Source: Flavobacterium sp. KS-LB2 (GTDB lineage: Bacteria > Bacteroidota > Bacteroidia > Flavobacteriales > Flavobacteriaceae). From it: DNA of 64,000 nucleotides. The notes beneath the pieces were generated by a model, which was not told the DNA's origin, ran no database searches, and worked only from the letters and a program-made list of their open reading frames with translations. The stretch spans positions 310,001 through 374,000 of the forward strand of contig NZ_CP145904.1 of the NCBI RefSeq assembly GCF_036895565.1, given 5' to 3'. The number at the start of each line of letters is the position of its first letter. Position 1 is the stretch's first letter. The translations under genes were made by a program, and so were the position numbers. Below, piece by piece: positions 51,541 through 59,866 of this stretch.

Positions 51541-52563
51541 ATGAAAGCTAAAGCAACTTTAAAACAAATCGCTAAAGAACTGAATGTTTCTGTTTCTACA
51601 GTTTCTAAAGCCTTGAACGATAGCCCAGAGATTAGCGAGCAGACGAAGGTTAAAATTAAAGAATATGCGAAGCTTAAAAATTACAAACCCAATGTAATTG
51701 GTCTGAACCTTAAAAATAGAAAGACAAAAACCATAGGTGTTATTATTCCAAATATTTTAAATTCTTTTTTTGCCAAAGTATTTAGCGGTATTGAAAAAAT
51801 TGCTGATGAAAAAGGATACAACGTTATTATGTGTATCTCTAACGAATCATCAGAAAAAGAAGCCCATACGCTGGAAATGTTAAGCAATGGAACTATCGAT
51901 GGATTTATTGTTTCGGTTTCTGAAGAAGCACAAAAAAATCAGGATTACGAACATTTTTCTGCCATCATTAATGATGGAACTCCAATAGTTATGTTTGATC
52001 GAATTGCCGATGGCGTAGATTGTGACAAGGTAATTGTCGATGATTTTGACTCCGCGTTAAATTCGACCCAACATTTAATTGATTTAGGATGCAAAAATAT
52101 CGCTTTGTTGTCCTCTATTGATAATTTGAGTGTGGGCAAATTAAGAGCCGATGGATATTTGAAAGCATTGGAAAATAATAATATCACTGTAAACAACGAT
52201 ATAATTTTAAGAACGGAGTCGGAAGATGATTTAAAGGATAAAATAGAAAAAGTATTTGAGAATAAAATAGACGGAATCTTCGCTCTTGAAGAAAATGACT
52301 CCGTAGCGGCTTTGCGTATTGCGCTTAAAAAAGGATATAAAGTGCCAGAAGATATTTCTATTATTGGTTTTGCTGATGGAATTCTTGCTTCCCGCAGATT
52401 GTCTCCAAGTTTAACTACGGTAAGTCAACACGGAATAGAAATAGGAGAAGTAGCCGCTAAATTACTGATTGATAGATTAGAATCAAAAGAAGAGAATCTG
52501 CCTTATGAAACCGTGGTGATTAAGACGGTGTTGAAGGAAAGAGAGTCAACAACAAAATTGTAG
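51541..52563 (+). CDS. LacI-family transcriptional regulator
   Basis: 340 aa. The helix-turn-helix is at residues 5-25 (TLKQIAKELNVSVSTVSKALN), followed by the hinge (YKPNVIGLNLKNRKT) and a periplasmic-binding-protein-like sensor domain (KTIGVIIPNILNSFFAKVF). LacI regulators usually respond to sugars or nucleosides and control adjacent genes, but no sugar gene lies nearby, so the target is unknown. The conserved LNL residues of the minor-groove hinge helix are as in Bacteroidetes members. Confidence 0.93.
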   Translation: MKAKATLKQIAKELNVSVSTVSKALNDSPEISEQTKVKIKEYAKLKNYKPNVIGLNLKNRKTKTIGVIIPNILNSFFAKVFSGIEKIADEKGYNVIMCISNESSEKEAHTLEMLSNGTIDGFIVSVSEEAQKNQDYEHFSAIINDGTPIVMFDRIADGVDCDKVIVDDFDSALNSTQHLIDLGCKNIALLSSIDNLSVGKLRADGYLKALENNNITVNNDIILRTESEDDLKDKIEKVFENKIDGIFALEENDSVAALRIALKKGYKVPEDISIIGFADGILASRRLSPSLTTVSQHGIEIGEVAAKLLIDRLESKEENLPYETVVIKTVLKERESTTKL

Positions 52564-52574
52564 TGACTCATATT

Positions 52575-52633
52575 TATACTCATAAAAAAATCTCTAATCA
52601 TTTAAAACGATTAGAGATTTTTTTATGAGTATA
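52575..52633. terminator. long bidirectional terminator between LacI-type gene and polA
   Basis: 25-base arms (52575-52599 and 52609-52633) are exact complements over a 9-base loop. They include an A7 and a T7 run, so either direction ends well. Confidence 0.93.
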
Positions 52634-52646
52634 AAGAAAGATAATT

Positions 52647-55490
52647 TTAGTGCGCTTCCAGCCAATCTTTTCCTAACCCTAAATCAACATCTAAGGGAAC
52701 TTCTAACTTGAAAGCATGTTCCATTTCGTGTTTTATCATTGGTTGGATTTTTTCGAGTTCCGAATTGTGAACATCGAAAACCAATTCATCATGAACCTGC
52801 AACAACATTTTACTTTTCCAGTTTTCAGACGTTAGTTTTTCATGAATGTTAATCATTGCAATTTTGATGATATCGGCAGCACTTCCTTGTATCGGTGCGT
52901 TTACCGCATTTCGTTCTGCACCACCACGAACAATGGCGTTTTGTGAATTAATATCTTTTAAATAACGGCGACGTCCCAATATGGTTTGCACATAACCGTT
53001 CTCTCTTGCAAAATCAATTTGTTCTTGAATGTAGGATTTCAATCTGGGATACGTTTGGTAATACGCATCAATTAAATCAGCGCTTTCTTTGCGGGATAAG
53101 CTAGTTTGATTGCTCAATCCAAAAGCCGAAACACCGTATATAATTCCAAAATTCACCGTTTTGGCATGACTTCGTTGTTCACGAGTCACTTCTTCGAGCG
53201 GAACATTAAATACTTTTGAAGCAGTAGATTTGTGAATGTCTTCGTGATTTTGGAATGCCTTAATCATGTTTTCTTCACCGCTCAATGCCGCAATTACACG
53301 CAATTCTATTTGGGAATAATCCGCAGAAACCAAGGTGTAATTTTCATCTCGGGCCACGAATGCTTTACGGATTTGTCGGCCACGTTCCGTACGAATCGGG
53401 ATGTTTTGCAAGTTAGGATTATTAGAACTCAATCGTCCCGTTGCCGCAACGGTTTGCATATAATCCGTGTGAATTCGGTTTGTGATTTTATCAACTTGGT
53501 TTGGCAAAGCTTCTACATATGTGTTTTGTAGTTTAACTAGTTGTCGCCAATCCAGAATGTCTTTTACTATTGGGTTTTCGGCGGCTAAATAACTTAAAAT
53601 TTCCTCTCCAGTAGCATATTGACCGGTTTTGGTTTTCTTTTGTTTAGCTCCTCCAATTTTTAACTTATCGAATAAAATATCTCCCAACTGTTTTGGGGAA
53701 GCCAGGTTGAATTTCTCTCCAGCAGTTTCAAAAATGTTTGCTTCTAATATTTTGATATCATCGTCTAATGTTTTTGAAAGCGATTTCAAGAAATCTACAT
53801 CAACACGAATCCCCTCTTTTTCCATGTCAGCCAAGACTTTTACCAATGGGATTTCGATTTCTTCAAAAAGTTTTTTGGTTCCTGTTTTGTCTAATTCCGA
53901 TGTAAATATTTCTTTAAGTTGCAAGGTTACGTCAGCATCTTCAACGGCATATTCTTTTATTTCTTCCAATGCAACGTCACGCATTGATTTTTGGTTTTTT
54001 CCTTTTTTTCCAATTAAAGTTTCAATGGATTGAGGCGAATATTTTAAATATGTTTCTGCCAAAATATCCATATTATGACGCATATCCGGATTGATCAGAT
54101 AATGGGCAATCATGGTGTCGAATAATTTTCCCTTTACTGTGATGTTATAATTAGAAAGTATTTTTAAATCGTATTTCAAATTTTGACCTATTTTCTCAAT
54201 GTTTTCATTTTCAAAGAAAGGAATGAATTTTTCGATTAAAGTTTTTGATTCCTCTTGATTTTCAGGAAATGGAACATAGAATCCTTTTCCCTTTTCATAA
54301 GAGAAAGATATTCCAACTAGCTCTGCATGCAAAGCATCCAAGCCAGTTGTTTCAGTATCAAAACACACCGAAGATTGGTTTTGTAAATTTTGAAGTAACA
54401 AGCGGAGTCCTAAATCACCTTGTATTATTTGATAGGAATGTTCCGTATTTTCTAATGAATTGTAGTAGTGATGACGAGTTTCTTCTGATGAGTCATCTTG
54501 AATGCCACTTCCAAAAAGATCAAATTGTTCCTCATTTTTTGGTTGTGGTTTTTTGTATAGTTTGTTTTCGTCAACTGGATTGTTGTTGTTGGTTGGAGTT
54601 GCGCCTTTTTTGAATATAGCATCAAATTGTTCCGCCATTCTTCTAAATTCTAATTCATTGAATAGCGCATCTGTTTTTTCAACATCGGGAGTTGATAATT
54701 CATAGTCTGTTTCGTCAAAAATAACGGGACAATCCAGTAATATTGTTGCCAAAGTTTTGGATAATAATCCTTTTTCCTTGTTGGCTTCAATATTTTCTTT
54801 CATTTTTCCTTTCAGCTTGTCTGTATTAGCCAAAAGATTTTCCATGGTGCCAAATTCTTTCAAAAGTTTCTTGGCGGTTACTTCACCTACGCCAGGAAGA
54901 CCTGGAATATTATCGGCAGTATCACCCATCATCCCCAAGAAGTCAATCACCTGATCTGGTCTTTCGATTTCAAATTTTGCCAAAACCTCAGGAATTCCCC
55001 AAATTTCAATTCCATTACCCATTCGGGCAGGTTTGTACATGAATATGTTTTCAGATACTAGTTGTGCAAAATCCTTATCCGGTGTAACCATAAAGACTTT
55101 GTAGTTTTGTTTTTCTGCTTGTTTCGCAATAGTACCAATTAAGTCATCGGCTTCATATCCTTTTACTTCTATAATCGGAATATGCATAGCTTTTAGCAAA
55201 TCTTGGATATAAGGAATGGCAATCTTAATGGCTTCGGGAGTGGCGTCACGATGGGCTTTGTATTCTGGAAAAATTTCGTTTCTCAATTGACTTCCACCAT
55301 TATCAAAGGCAACGGCTAAATGGTCTGGTTTTTCTCGTTTAATTACATCCATTAAGGAATTCATGAATCCCATAATGGCTGATGTGTCCATTCCTTTAGA
55401 ATTGATTCTTGGGTTTTTTATAAAAGCATAATAACCTCGAAAGATCAAAGCATAGGCATCAAGAAGGAAAAGGCGTTTTTGTTGTGACAT
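52647..55490 (-). CDS. polA: DNA polymerase I
   Basis: 947 aa with all three domains. The 5'-3' exonuclease spans 1-300 (LLDAYALIFRGYYAF, EVKGYEADDLIGT, GLPGVGEVTAKKLL). The proofreading domain appears intact, with DTETTGLDAL as Exo I. The polymerase domain shows DYSQIELRV (motif A), RSHAKTVNFGIIYG (motif B) and LQVHDELVFD (motif C). It serves repair and Okazaki fragment processing. It is a single gene with a -7 box (plus CAAAAGTA, 55513-55520). Confidence 0.98.
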   Translation of the reverse strand: MSQQKRLFLLDAYALIFRGYYAFIKNPRINSKGMDTSAIMGFMNSLMDVIKREKPDHLAVAFDNGGSQLRNEIFPEYKAHRDATPEAIKIAIPYIQDLLKAMHIPIIEVKGYEADDLIGTIAKQAEKQNYKVFMVTPDKDFAQLVSENIFMYKPARMGNGIEIWGIPEVLAKFEIERPDQVIDFLGMMGDTADNIPGLPGVGEVTAKKLLKEFGTMENLLANTDKLKGKMKENIEANKEKGLLSKTLATILLDCPVIFDETDYELSTPDVEKTDALFNELEFRRMAEQFDAIFKKGATPTNNNNPVDENKLYKKPQPKNEEQFDLFGSGIQDDSSEETRHHYYNSLENTEHSYQIIQGDLGLRLLLQNLQNQSSVCFDTETTGLDALHAELVGISFSYEKGKGFYVPFPENQEESKTLIEKFIPFFENENIEKIGQNLKYDLKILSNYNITVKGKLFDTMIAHYLINPDMRHNMDILAETYLKYSPQSIETLIGKKGKNQKSMRDVALEEIKEYAVEDADVTLQLKEIFTSELDKTGTKKLFEEIEIPLVKVLADMEKEGIRVDVDFLKSLSKTLDDDIKILEANIFETAGEKFNLASPKQLGDILFDKLKIGGAKQKKTKTGQYATGEEILSYLAAENPIVKDILDWRQLVKLQNTYVEALPNQVDKITNRIHTDYMQTVAATGRLSSNNPNLQNIPIRTERGRQIRKAFVARDENYTLVSADYSQIELRVIAALSGEENMIKAFQNHEDIHKSTASKVFNVPLEEVTREQRSHAKTVNFGIIYGVSAFGLSNQTSLSRKESADLIDAYYQTYPRLKSYIQEQIDFARENGYVQTILGRRRYLKDINSQNAIVRGGAERNAVNAPIQGSAADIIKIAMINIHEKLTSENWKSKMLLQVHDELVFDVHNSELEKIQPMIKHEMEHAFKLEVPLDVDLGLGKDWLEAH

Positions 55491-55520
55491 AATTGTGATT
55501 TTGTAAAGTTTTCAAAAGTA

Positions 55521-55858
55521 CAAAACTTGTGAGATAAAGGAGTGAAGGATTGAAATATTTCTTGTGATTGAAACCACAGTTCTTTTTTAATGTGCTGAAA
55601 ATTTTTCAATTCTTTTTTTTAGAATAAATTTTTTTATCAAGATGAAAAATCACAAATTATCATTTGAAAGAAAATAAGGACTAATCTTCTTTTGAAGGAG
55701 TATTTTTAAATCTCAAATTGTAAGAATATTAATATTTATTAATTAAAATAGTGCTTTTAAACGATTATTTGTGTATTTAATCGTCATTTTGTGTAATTTT
55801 GTACAAGAAGTTTTGTGCCATTGAGGTTCTTTATAATTAATCTTTAATTCGTTATATT
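55521..55858. other. AT-rich gap with the surface-protein promoter
   Basis: The region is about 75 percent AT. The only definite site is TAATTTTG at 55794-55801, with TTTG at 55768-55771 (spacer 22), a probable promoter for the 491-aa gene. I see nothing else. Confidence 0.45.
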
Positions 55859-57334
55859 ATGGAAAAAAATTATTTTTCAAAAAAGGTATTACAAGCCTGT
55901 GTGTTATTTTTCATGATAATAACTGCAAATGTGTTTGCTCAAGTAGGCATAGGAACTATTACACCTCATGCTAGTTCAGTATTGGATGTTTCATCAACAA
56001 CTCAAGGGATGTTAACTCCTAGGATGACAACCGTGCAAAGAACGGCTATTGCTACTCCAGCTGATGGTTTAATGGTGTATGACACGGATTTAAAATCGTT
56101 TTACCACTATAATTCAGCGATTGCTTCATGGAATGTAATTAATAGTGCTACAACCGGTAGATCAAAGTTTAAACGTATAAAATCTACAGATGTTTTAGCG
56201 ACAGTTTTAGCAACTGAATTAGCTGCAGGTAGTGGTGCTAAATACGTTTTAGATAGTAGTACCTATTATGAAATTAACGGTACAATTACTCTCAATTTCC
56301 CAATTGATTTGAACAATGCGTATATTTCTGGTCAGGATGCAAATGAAGATAAGTTAGTTAGAACAAGTGGGAATCTATTTGATGGAGCCTTGGGAGGTAG
56401 TATTAGGAATGTTACCATTCAGGTTACCGGAGGAGGAAAAGTTTTTAATCTTAGTGGTGCGAATACACAAAATTTAATTATCAGAGACTCAGTAATTGCA
56501 GGCTGTTCTAATGTTGGTTCGATAACAGGATTTGGGTTGGTTTTTGTCAGTATTGTACAATATATAAGCAATAGTACGGGCATCATTTATGATTCCATTG
56601 ATAAGTTATTGATAAGTAATGCGGCATGGTTTAGCACTAATTCAGGGACTTATGAAAAATTACAAGGTACATTTGGTTTAGTACAAAAACAAGGAGGATT
56701 TAGCGAGGTTTCTGGAATAAGTGTTGGCTTTGATGTGTCTTCAAACCCTACAATCACAGGAGATGCCGTTATGGAAACGGTTGTTTTTACAGGGACAGTT
56801 TCTACTGGGAAATATGTGAATGGATATACAGTGGGGAGTTATACAGGATATAATTTTAATAACAAATGGAATATTCGATGCTCCGGTATTCCTAGTGAAA
56901 GTGATGCAGTTTCCGTGGGTGATATAAATTTCAATTATCCAGTAGGTTCTGGGGCAGCTACTACACTTTCAGGAACTCCAGTTAAATTGGCAGGAGTTAC
57001 AACTTCAAATAACCTTTATAGATTTTCAAGAGGAAGTGCTGATAATAAATTACAATATCTGGGAACAAAGAAAAGGTTTTTTAGAGTTAGTGGATCGGCA
57101 TCATTTCAATCTAATGCAACATCTACAGTTTACGTTTTTTATGTTGCAAGAAACGGAGTTGTTGTTAATCAATCTAAGGTTTATGTAAGCTCTAACTCAA
57201 CAGTTGATATTTTAGCTGTTCCAATAGAGGCAATTGTAGAAATGAGTTCAAATGACTACATAGAGGTTTTTGCAGAACGTTTTTCAGGGTCAGGAAATAT
57301 TTTAACAGTTTCTATGAATCTTGTAGTAAACTAA
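55859..57334 (+). CDS. secreted surface protein with tail-fibre-like C-terminal domain
   Basis: 491 aa. Signal peptide ends NVFAQ (about 28). The first mature part (VGIGTITPHASSVLDVSSTTQGMLTPRM, then ADGLMVYDTDLKSFYHY) is a short Bacteroidetes surface-protein module found at the start of many tail-fibre-like or adhesin proteins. The middle is a beta-rich region with SxIRNVTIQVTG and NLIIRDSVIAG repeats suggesting a right-handed beta-helix. The last 85 residues (FFRVSGSASFQSNATSTVYVFYVARNG) look like a C1q/TNF-like or phage receptor-binding jelly roll. No type IX C-terminal sorting domain is seen. A strong terminator follows. Confidence 0.7.
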   Translation: MEKNYFSKKVLQACVLFFMIITANVFAQVGIGTITPHASSVLDVSSTTQGMLTPRMTTVQRTAIATPADGLMVYDTDLKSFYHYNSAIASWNVINSATTGRSKFKRIKSTDVLATVLATELAAGSGAKYVLDSSTYYEINGTITLNFPIDLNNAYISGQDANEDKLVRTSGNLFDGALGGSIRNVTIQVTGGGKVFNLSGANTQNLIIRDSVIAGCSNVGSITGFGLVFVSIVQYISNSTGIIYDSIDKLLISNAAWFSTNSGTYEKLQGTFGLVQKQGGFSEVSGISVGFDVSSNPTITGDAVMETVVFTGTVSTGKYVNGYTVGSYTGYNFNNKWNIRCSGIPSESDAVSVGDINFNYPVGSGAATTLSGTPVKLAGVTTSNNLYRFSRGSADNKLQYLGTKKRFFRVSGSASFQSNATSTVYVFYVARNGVVVNQSKVYVSSNSTVDILAVPIEAIVEMSSNDYIEVFAERFSGSGNILTVSMNLVVN

Positions 57335-57364
57335 AACAGGAAAAACATCAATCTACAATTTTTG

Positions 57365-57403
57365 AAAAACCGCATTATTTTTAACCTAAATAATGCGGTT
57401 TTT
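57365..57403 (+). terminator. terminator after the surface-protein gene
   Basis: AAAAACCGCATTATTT pairs exactly with AAATAATGCGGTTTTT over a 7-base loop. Confidence 0.92.
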
Positions 57404-57524
57404 ATTTGTATTCCAAATCTTCAAATTACAGGAGCTTATCTTAAGTTTAATCAAGCGTTAAATTTTAATTAATAAAAAAACATTTTGGTTAATTGTTTTG
57501 TTATTTTGTTAAAAATTTTTTTAA

Positions 57525-58760
57525 ATGATCTTTCGTGTCGTATTCTTGAGCTTGATCCTTCTTATTATTGAATTGTATACTTTTCAAGTATTAAAAACTT
57601 TAATAAAATCAAAGCCGGTATTGTTTTCTATTCAGGGTATCAGCCTTTTGATTTTGGTATATATTGTTTACTCTTTGATGCAGTTTGATCGAAGTGTAGG
57701 ACAAACCAAACAAATGATGGTTACAATGGGATTGCTACTCATTGTTTATGTTCCAAAATTAATTCTGACATTTATATTAATGGGAGAAGACATCTTTAGA
57801 TTAGGTGCTGGAACAGTTAACTATTTTGTGAACTATGATAAAAGTGCAGACTTTTTTAATTCTAGAAGAAAGTTTGTCAGTCAAATAGGATTAGGAATAG
57901 CTGCTGTGCCTTTTTTGTCTTTAATATATGGAGTTACCATAGGTAAATACAATTATAAAGTTATTAAGCAACGCATCTTTTTCCCAGATTTACCGGATGC
58001 TTTTGATGGCTTTACGATTACTCAAATATCTGACGTTCACAGCGGAAGTTTTGATAATCCAGAGAAAATTAATTATGCAATAGATTTAGTCAACGAGCAA
58101 AATTCCGATATGATTTTGTTTACTGGAGATATTGTGAATACTGACGCCAAAGAAATGCATCCTTGGATAGAGACCTTTAATAGGATTAAAAAACATGAAT
58201 ATGGTAAATATTCGGTTTTAGGAAATCACGATTATGGAGAATATGTAACTTGGCCATCAGAGGTGGCGAAAGAAAATAACTTTAAAGCCATTAAAGATTT
58301 ATATGGGCAAATAGGTTTTAAATTAATGTTAAACGAACATACTTTTATTCAAAAAGGAGATGCTAAAATAGCATTAGTTGGTGTAGAAAATTGGGGACAT
58401 AACTTCAAAAAAGCAGGCGATATTAACAAAGCTGCTCAGCATGTAAGTAAAGAAGATTTTAAAATTTTGATGAGTCATGATCCTTCACATTGGGAACACG
58501 AAATTCAACATCATGATAAAAATTTCCATCTTACACTTTCCGGTCACACACACGGAATGCAGTTTGGAATAGAAATACCAGGTTATTTTAAGTGGAGTTT
58601 GGCGCAATATGTCTACAAACAATGGGCAGGATTATATGAAAACGTAGGACGATATGTTTATGTAAATAGAGGTTTTGGTTTTCATGCCTATCCCGGTAGA
58701 GTAGGAATCATGCCAGAAATTACGGTCATCGAACTAAAAAAAGGTGTTAATGTAGCATAA
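57525..58760 (+). CDS. membrane-anchored metallophosphoesterase
   Basis: 411 aa. Three to four hydrophobic segments occupy the first ~130 residues. The calcineurin-like phosphoesterase domain follows, with all metal-binding blocks in order: ISDVHSG, TGDIVN, GNHDYG, MSHDPSHW and SGHTHGMQFG. This is the YaeI-like arrangement known from membrane-anchored phosphodiesterases; YaeI acts on lipid-linked substrates, but the substrate here is unproven. The downstream thioredoxin-like gene begins 73 bp later. Confidence 0.9.
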   Translation: MIFRVVFLSLILLIIELYTFQVLKTLIKSKPVLFSIQGISLLILVYIVYSLMQFDRSVGQTKQMMVTMGLLLIVYVPKLILTFILMGEDIFRLGAGTVNYFVNYDKSADFFNSRRKFVSQIGLGIAAVPFLSLIYGVTIGKYNYKVIKQRIFFPDLPDAFDGFTITQISDVHSGSFDNPEKINYAIDLVNEQNSDMILFTGDIVNTDAKEMHPWIETFNRIKKHEYGKYSVLGNHDYGEYVTWPSEVAKENNFKAIKDLYGQIGFKLMLNEHTFIQKGDAKIALVGVENWGHNFKKAGDINKAAQHVSKEDFKILMSHDPSHWEHEIQHHDKNFHLTLSGHTHGMQFGIEIPGYFKWSLAQYVYKQWAGLYENVGRYVYVNRGFGFHAYPGRVGIMPEITVIELKKGVNVA

Positions 58761-58782
58761 TTCGTTTAAAATGCTACATTTG
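58749..58782 (+). promoter_or_regulatory. inverted repeat overlapping the -7 box of the thioredoxin-like gene
   Basis: AATGTAGCAT (58749-58758) and ATGCTACATT (58771-58780) are exact complements over 12 bases. The right arm contains TACATTTG (58775-58782), a -7 box, so the repeat could be an operator or the terminator of the upstream gene. Confidence 0.5.
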
Positions 58783-58833
58783 TAAAATAAATATCTCTTT
58801 TTAGTGAATTTAAAAAATTAAATTTTTGGTTTT

Positions 58834-59130
58834 ATGTCAAAATTTGGAGAACTTATAAATGCTCAAGTACCGGTGTTAATAGACTTTTACACAGAATGGA
58901 ATGAGCCTTCAGTTTCAATGCATCCTGTAATTAGAGATGTAGCAGCGGCCCTTGGCGATAAAGCAAAAGTCATAAAGATTGATGTGGATAAGAATCAAGA
59001 GTTAGCGGATGCTTTGCGCATTAAAGGTTTGCCTACGTTGATGATTTACAAACAAGGTCAAATGATATGGAGACAATCCGGAGAATTAGACGCGAACACT
59101 ATCATCAGTCTTGTTCAAGAACAATTGTAG
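58834..59130 (+). CDS. thioredoxin-fold protein with no active-site cysteines
   Basis: 98 aa, full thioredoxin length. LIDFYTEWNEPSVSMHPVI corresponds to the active-site helix, but the WCGPC motif reads W22-N-E-P-S26, so both redox cysteines are gone. The rest of the fold is intact, including the cis-proline loop GLPTLMIYK (Pro67), VIKIDVDKNQ and LVQEQL. It cannot do disulfide exchange; it might act as a binding or chaperone domain. From memory, near-identical Cys-less copies occur in other flavobacteria, so the loss is old. Confidence 0.85.
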   Translation: MSKFGELINAQVPVLIDFYTEWNEPSVSMHPVIRDVAAALGDKAKVIKIDVDKNQELADALRIKGLPTLMIYKQGQMIWRQSGELDANTIISLVQEQL

Positions 59131-59139
59131 CGTATTTCA

Positions 59140-59787
59140 TTACAACACCTCACAATTAAAATTATTTTCTTTTAAATAAGCTAATGTTTTCGGTAATACA
59201 TATTCTAAGTTTTTAAACGCTTTTATACTATCGTGGAAAACAATTACACTTCCTGGTCTTAGATTTGAGGTTACATTTTCTAAGCATTGTTCCTTCGATA
59301 AATTTTGGTCAAAATCTGCACTTAGAACATCCCACATAATTATTTTGTAGCCAAGTTTTCTGATCTGTCTAGATTGGGATGTATTTAACTTTCCATATGG
59401 TGGGCGGAAAAGGTTAGATTTTACATTGTAACTGCTATTTTTTTGAATCGCTTCTTCACATAGTTTCGTGTTTTTAAGGTAAACATCAGTTGTGGTTTTC
59501 CATCCGTTCAAATGATTAAAAGTATGATTTCCTATAGAATGACCTTCGCTAATTAACCTGTTGAATATATTGGGACTTTTGTTAATATTATCTCCAATAC
59601 AGAAAAAAGTAGCTTTTACTTGGTGCTCTTCTAATTGATTCAAAACCCATTCTGTGATTTCAGGAACGGGTCCATCATCAAATGTGAGGTAAATTGTATT
59701 ACTGTTTCCAGCCTTGGAAACATCCCAAGTATAATTTGAGAATATTTTTTTTACAACCCAACTTGTTTTTATCCAGTAAAACTTCAT
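59140..59787 (-). CDS. polysaccharide deacetylase family protein (NodB-like)
   Basis: 215 aa. Catalytic motifs are present: TFDDGPVPE (MT1, catalytic base and metal Asp), EGHSIGNHTFNH (MT2, metal His), LFRPPYGKLN (MT3) and WDVLSADFD (MT4), with IVFHDS (MT5). It removes N-acetyl groups from a cell-wall or surface glycan. No clear signal peptide; a hydrophobic stretch is missing, so location is uncertain. It is convergent with the thioredoxin-like gene and lies downstream of the DUF2723 gene. Confidence 0.9.
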   Translation of the reverse strand: MKFYWIKTSWVVKKIFSNYTWDVSKAGNSNTIYLTFDDGPVPEITEWVLNQLEEHQVKATFFCIGDNINKSPNIFNRLISEGHSIGNHTFNHLNGWKTTTDVYLKNTKLCEEAIQKNSSYNVKSNLFRPPYGKLNTSQSRQIRKLGYKIIMWDVLSADFDQNLSKEQCLENVTSNLRPGSVIVFHDSIKAFKNLEYVLPKTLAYLKENNFNCEVL

Positions 59788-59866
59788 TTTTTAATTTTAA
59801 AGTTAAAAAAAATAGCGATATTTTTCAACATCGCTACCTTTTCTAATCAGAGTTTTTTATCGAAAA

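Noticed and set aside
55859..57334. Prophage remnant
   Set aside because: Only one fibre-like gene is present; no capsid, portal, terminase, integrase or att-like repeats nearby.
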